Of a stretch of 7,442 bases of DNA, positions 6,241-7,442 are shown piece by piece. This DNA comes from Panacagrimonas sp041635265 (GTDB lineage Bacteria > Pseudomonadota > Gammaproteobacteria > Nevskiales > Nevskiaceae), in contig JBFJJV010000141.1 of NCBI GenBank assembly GCA_041635265.1, positions 1 through 7,442 of the forward strand. The letters run 5' to 3'. The notes beneath the pieces are model-generated. The model saw nothing but the letters and a program-made list of their open reading frames with translations. It ran no database searches and was not told the DNA's origin. The stretch's first letter is position 1. The number at the start of each line of letters is the position of its first letter. Position numbers and translations under genes: made by a program.

Positions 6241-7442
6241 ATGATGACGAATTCCGGCACTCAGTCTGCAGGCAGGGGTGAAGGTCATGCTCCGCCTGTT
6301 TCGCCTGAGCCCGAGACGCTAGCGGATCTGCTGGCCTGCGAGGCGGTGCCAGTTGAGACGCTGCAGCAGAGATACGGCGCTTTACTCGAGCTCATGCGCA
6401 GGGTGTTGGGCGTCATACCCAACAGCGCCGCGTATCTGGAGATATGGCCGAGGGCTCTGCGCTCGAATCAGGTGATGGTCCCTAATTTTCTCAACCTTCC
6501 CTTGAGCTTTTGGGGGCTGGGTGCGCCACGCGCGACATTGGGCTTGGTCATGTATGTCTCCAGTCGCGCTGCAGGCTGCGCTTATTGTTCTGCCCATTCC
6601 TGCACATTTGCCCTGAGGCGGGGTGCCACGGTGGATGAAGTCGCAACCGCTCTGGATCGCGATTCTTCCCTGTCAGAGTCTGATCGCGCTGCGGTGCGGG
6701 TAGCCCGCTCGCTAGGCACCGTGCCCGCAACGATTTCTGACAAAGAGCGACAAGGTATCCGACAGCATTTCTCGGAGCCGAACGTCGAGTGGATTGTGCT
6801 CGCCATTGCAATGATGGGCTGGCTCAACAAAACCATGGATGCACTGGGGATGCCTCTGGAGGAGGCGGTCGCTTCAGAGGTCAATGATGTGATTTCAGCT
6901 GCCGGCTGGGTGCCGGGCAAACATATGAAAACCCCGATTGTCAGCAGGCAGGCTCCGGGGGGTGACACCCTCATGGCCCGGCTCAGTCTAATTCGCTTTG
7001 CGCCACAGGTGATCAGACTGGACAGGGCATGGACCGCGGGCGTGCCCGATTCCTGGCCGGCGGTGGGTAGTTACCTCCATAAGCGGACCGGCCATGCATT
7101 TCCCCTGCTGTCCAGATTGCGCCACAAGCGTGCCATCCGCGCGATAGCCACCATGATCAAGGACAATTTCGATCAGAGCGAGAGTGTGATCGGGCTCGAC
7201 AACAAGCTTGCCGCGGGGCTGGTTTTCGTGGCCTTGGTCGGAAACGCGGAGCTTGAACGGGACCTGCGTGCCGCAGGCGCCACTGAGGCTCCGCCAGATT
7301 CGCCCCTTGAGTATCTTGTCAGGACGATTTCCCCCAGTCCCGTGGCCATCGATGCGCGCGCACTGGCGGTGGCGAAACAGATCCCGCCCGCGGGGCTCGT
7401 CGAACTTGTAACGTTTATATCCCTAATGCAGATGTTGCACCG
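6241..7442 (+). CDS. AhpD/carboxymuconolactone-decarboxylase-like protein, apparently two-domain (3' end outside window)
   Basis: An open frame of 400 complete codons runs from an ATG at 6241 (or the adjacent in-frame ATG at 6244) to the right edge with no stop, so the gene is truncated by the window. Upstream in this frame a TGA at 6208 limits the start. AGAG at 6233-6236 is the only ribosome-site hint and suits 6244 slightly better. Residues 1-25 are Gly/Pro/Ser rich and probably disordered. The first all-helical half holds GCAYCSAHS with C113, C116 and H119, the CxxC redox motif of AhpD-like alkylhydroperoxidases, then VEWIVLAIAMMGWLNK at about 184-199. A second half from about 316 has a similar layout (LRAAGAT matching LRRGAT, LVELVTFISLMQMLHR matching the helix above) but no cysteines. 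The first half may be a peroxidase or disulfide-type redox enzyme; the second is perhaps structural. The substrate is unknown. Confidence 0.82.
   Translation, partial: MMTNSGTQSAGRGEGHAPPVSPEPETLADLLACEAVPVETLQQRYGALLELMRRVLGVIPNSAAYLEIWPRALRSNQVMVPNFLNLPLSFWGLGAPRATLGLVMYVSSRAAGCAYCSAHSCTFALRRGATVDEVATALDRDSSLSESDRAAVRVARSLGTVPATISDKERQGIRQHFSEPNVEWIVLAIAMMGWLNKTMDALGMPLEEAVASEVNDVISAAGWVPGKHMKTPIVSRQAPGGDTLMARLSLIRFAPQVIRLDRAWTAGVPDSWPAVGSYLHKRTGHAFPLLSRLRHKRAIRAIATMIKDNFDQSESVIGLDNKLAAGLVFVALVGNAELERDLRAAGATEAPPDSPLEYLVRTISPSPVAIDARALAVAKQIPPAGLVELVTFISLMQMLH

Noticed and set aside
6548..6974. Minus-strand frames of 87 and 130 codons
   Set aside because: They are antisense to the long AhpD-like frame, which has the CxxC motif and stays open for 400 codons to the window edge.

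Overview
The window (about 56% G+C by eye) is chromosomal DNA that looks gammaproteobacterial. The main clue is the left-edge gene, the C-terminal end of a glutaminyl-tRNA synthetase of the glnS type, with strong resemblance to gammaproteobacterial GlnRS. I cannot fix the genus. Gene density is high and there are no RNA genes, CRISPR arrays, insertion sequences or phage genes. No gene-free stretch exceeds 300 bases; the largest gaps are about 220 and 245 bases.

Left half (1-3307): a tightly packed plus-strand block, glnS (partial) - idi - UbiA-family prenyltransferase - FAD-dependent amine-oxidase-like protein. The first two junctions are 1-base TGATG stop/start overlaps and the third gap is 14 bases, so the block reads as one transcript with probable translational coupling. 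Idi makes DMAPP from IPP, the UbiA-family membrane enzyme transfers a prenyl chain to an acceptor, and the flavoprotein could oxidise or desaturate a product or a membrane lipid. The acceptor and the product cannot be read from sequence. This is the best candidate in the window for an undescribed small isoprenoid pathway.

Middle (3308-5247): a gap with a weak stem-loop, then two plus-strand housekeeping-type enzymes. One is a fumarylacetoacetate hydrolase family protein closest in motif to fumarylpyruvate/acylpyruvate hydrolases. The other is a cytosolic transglutaminase-like cysteine protein with an intact Cys-His-Asp triad. A 123-base convergent spacer with a perfect 7-bp hairpin follows.

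Right part (5248-7442): a minus-strand classical short-chain dehydrogenase and a plus-strand AhpD/carboxymuconolactone-decarboxylase-like protein are divergently transcribed from a spacer of about 245 bases. That spacer holds five copies of the hexamer TCGCTT/AAGCGA, four of them in two inverted pairs, which looks like an operator cluster. The AhpD-like protein runs off the right edge. It appears to consist of two AhpD-like halves, only the first of which keeps the CxxC redox motif.
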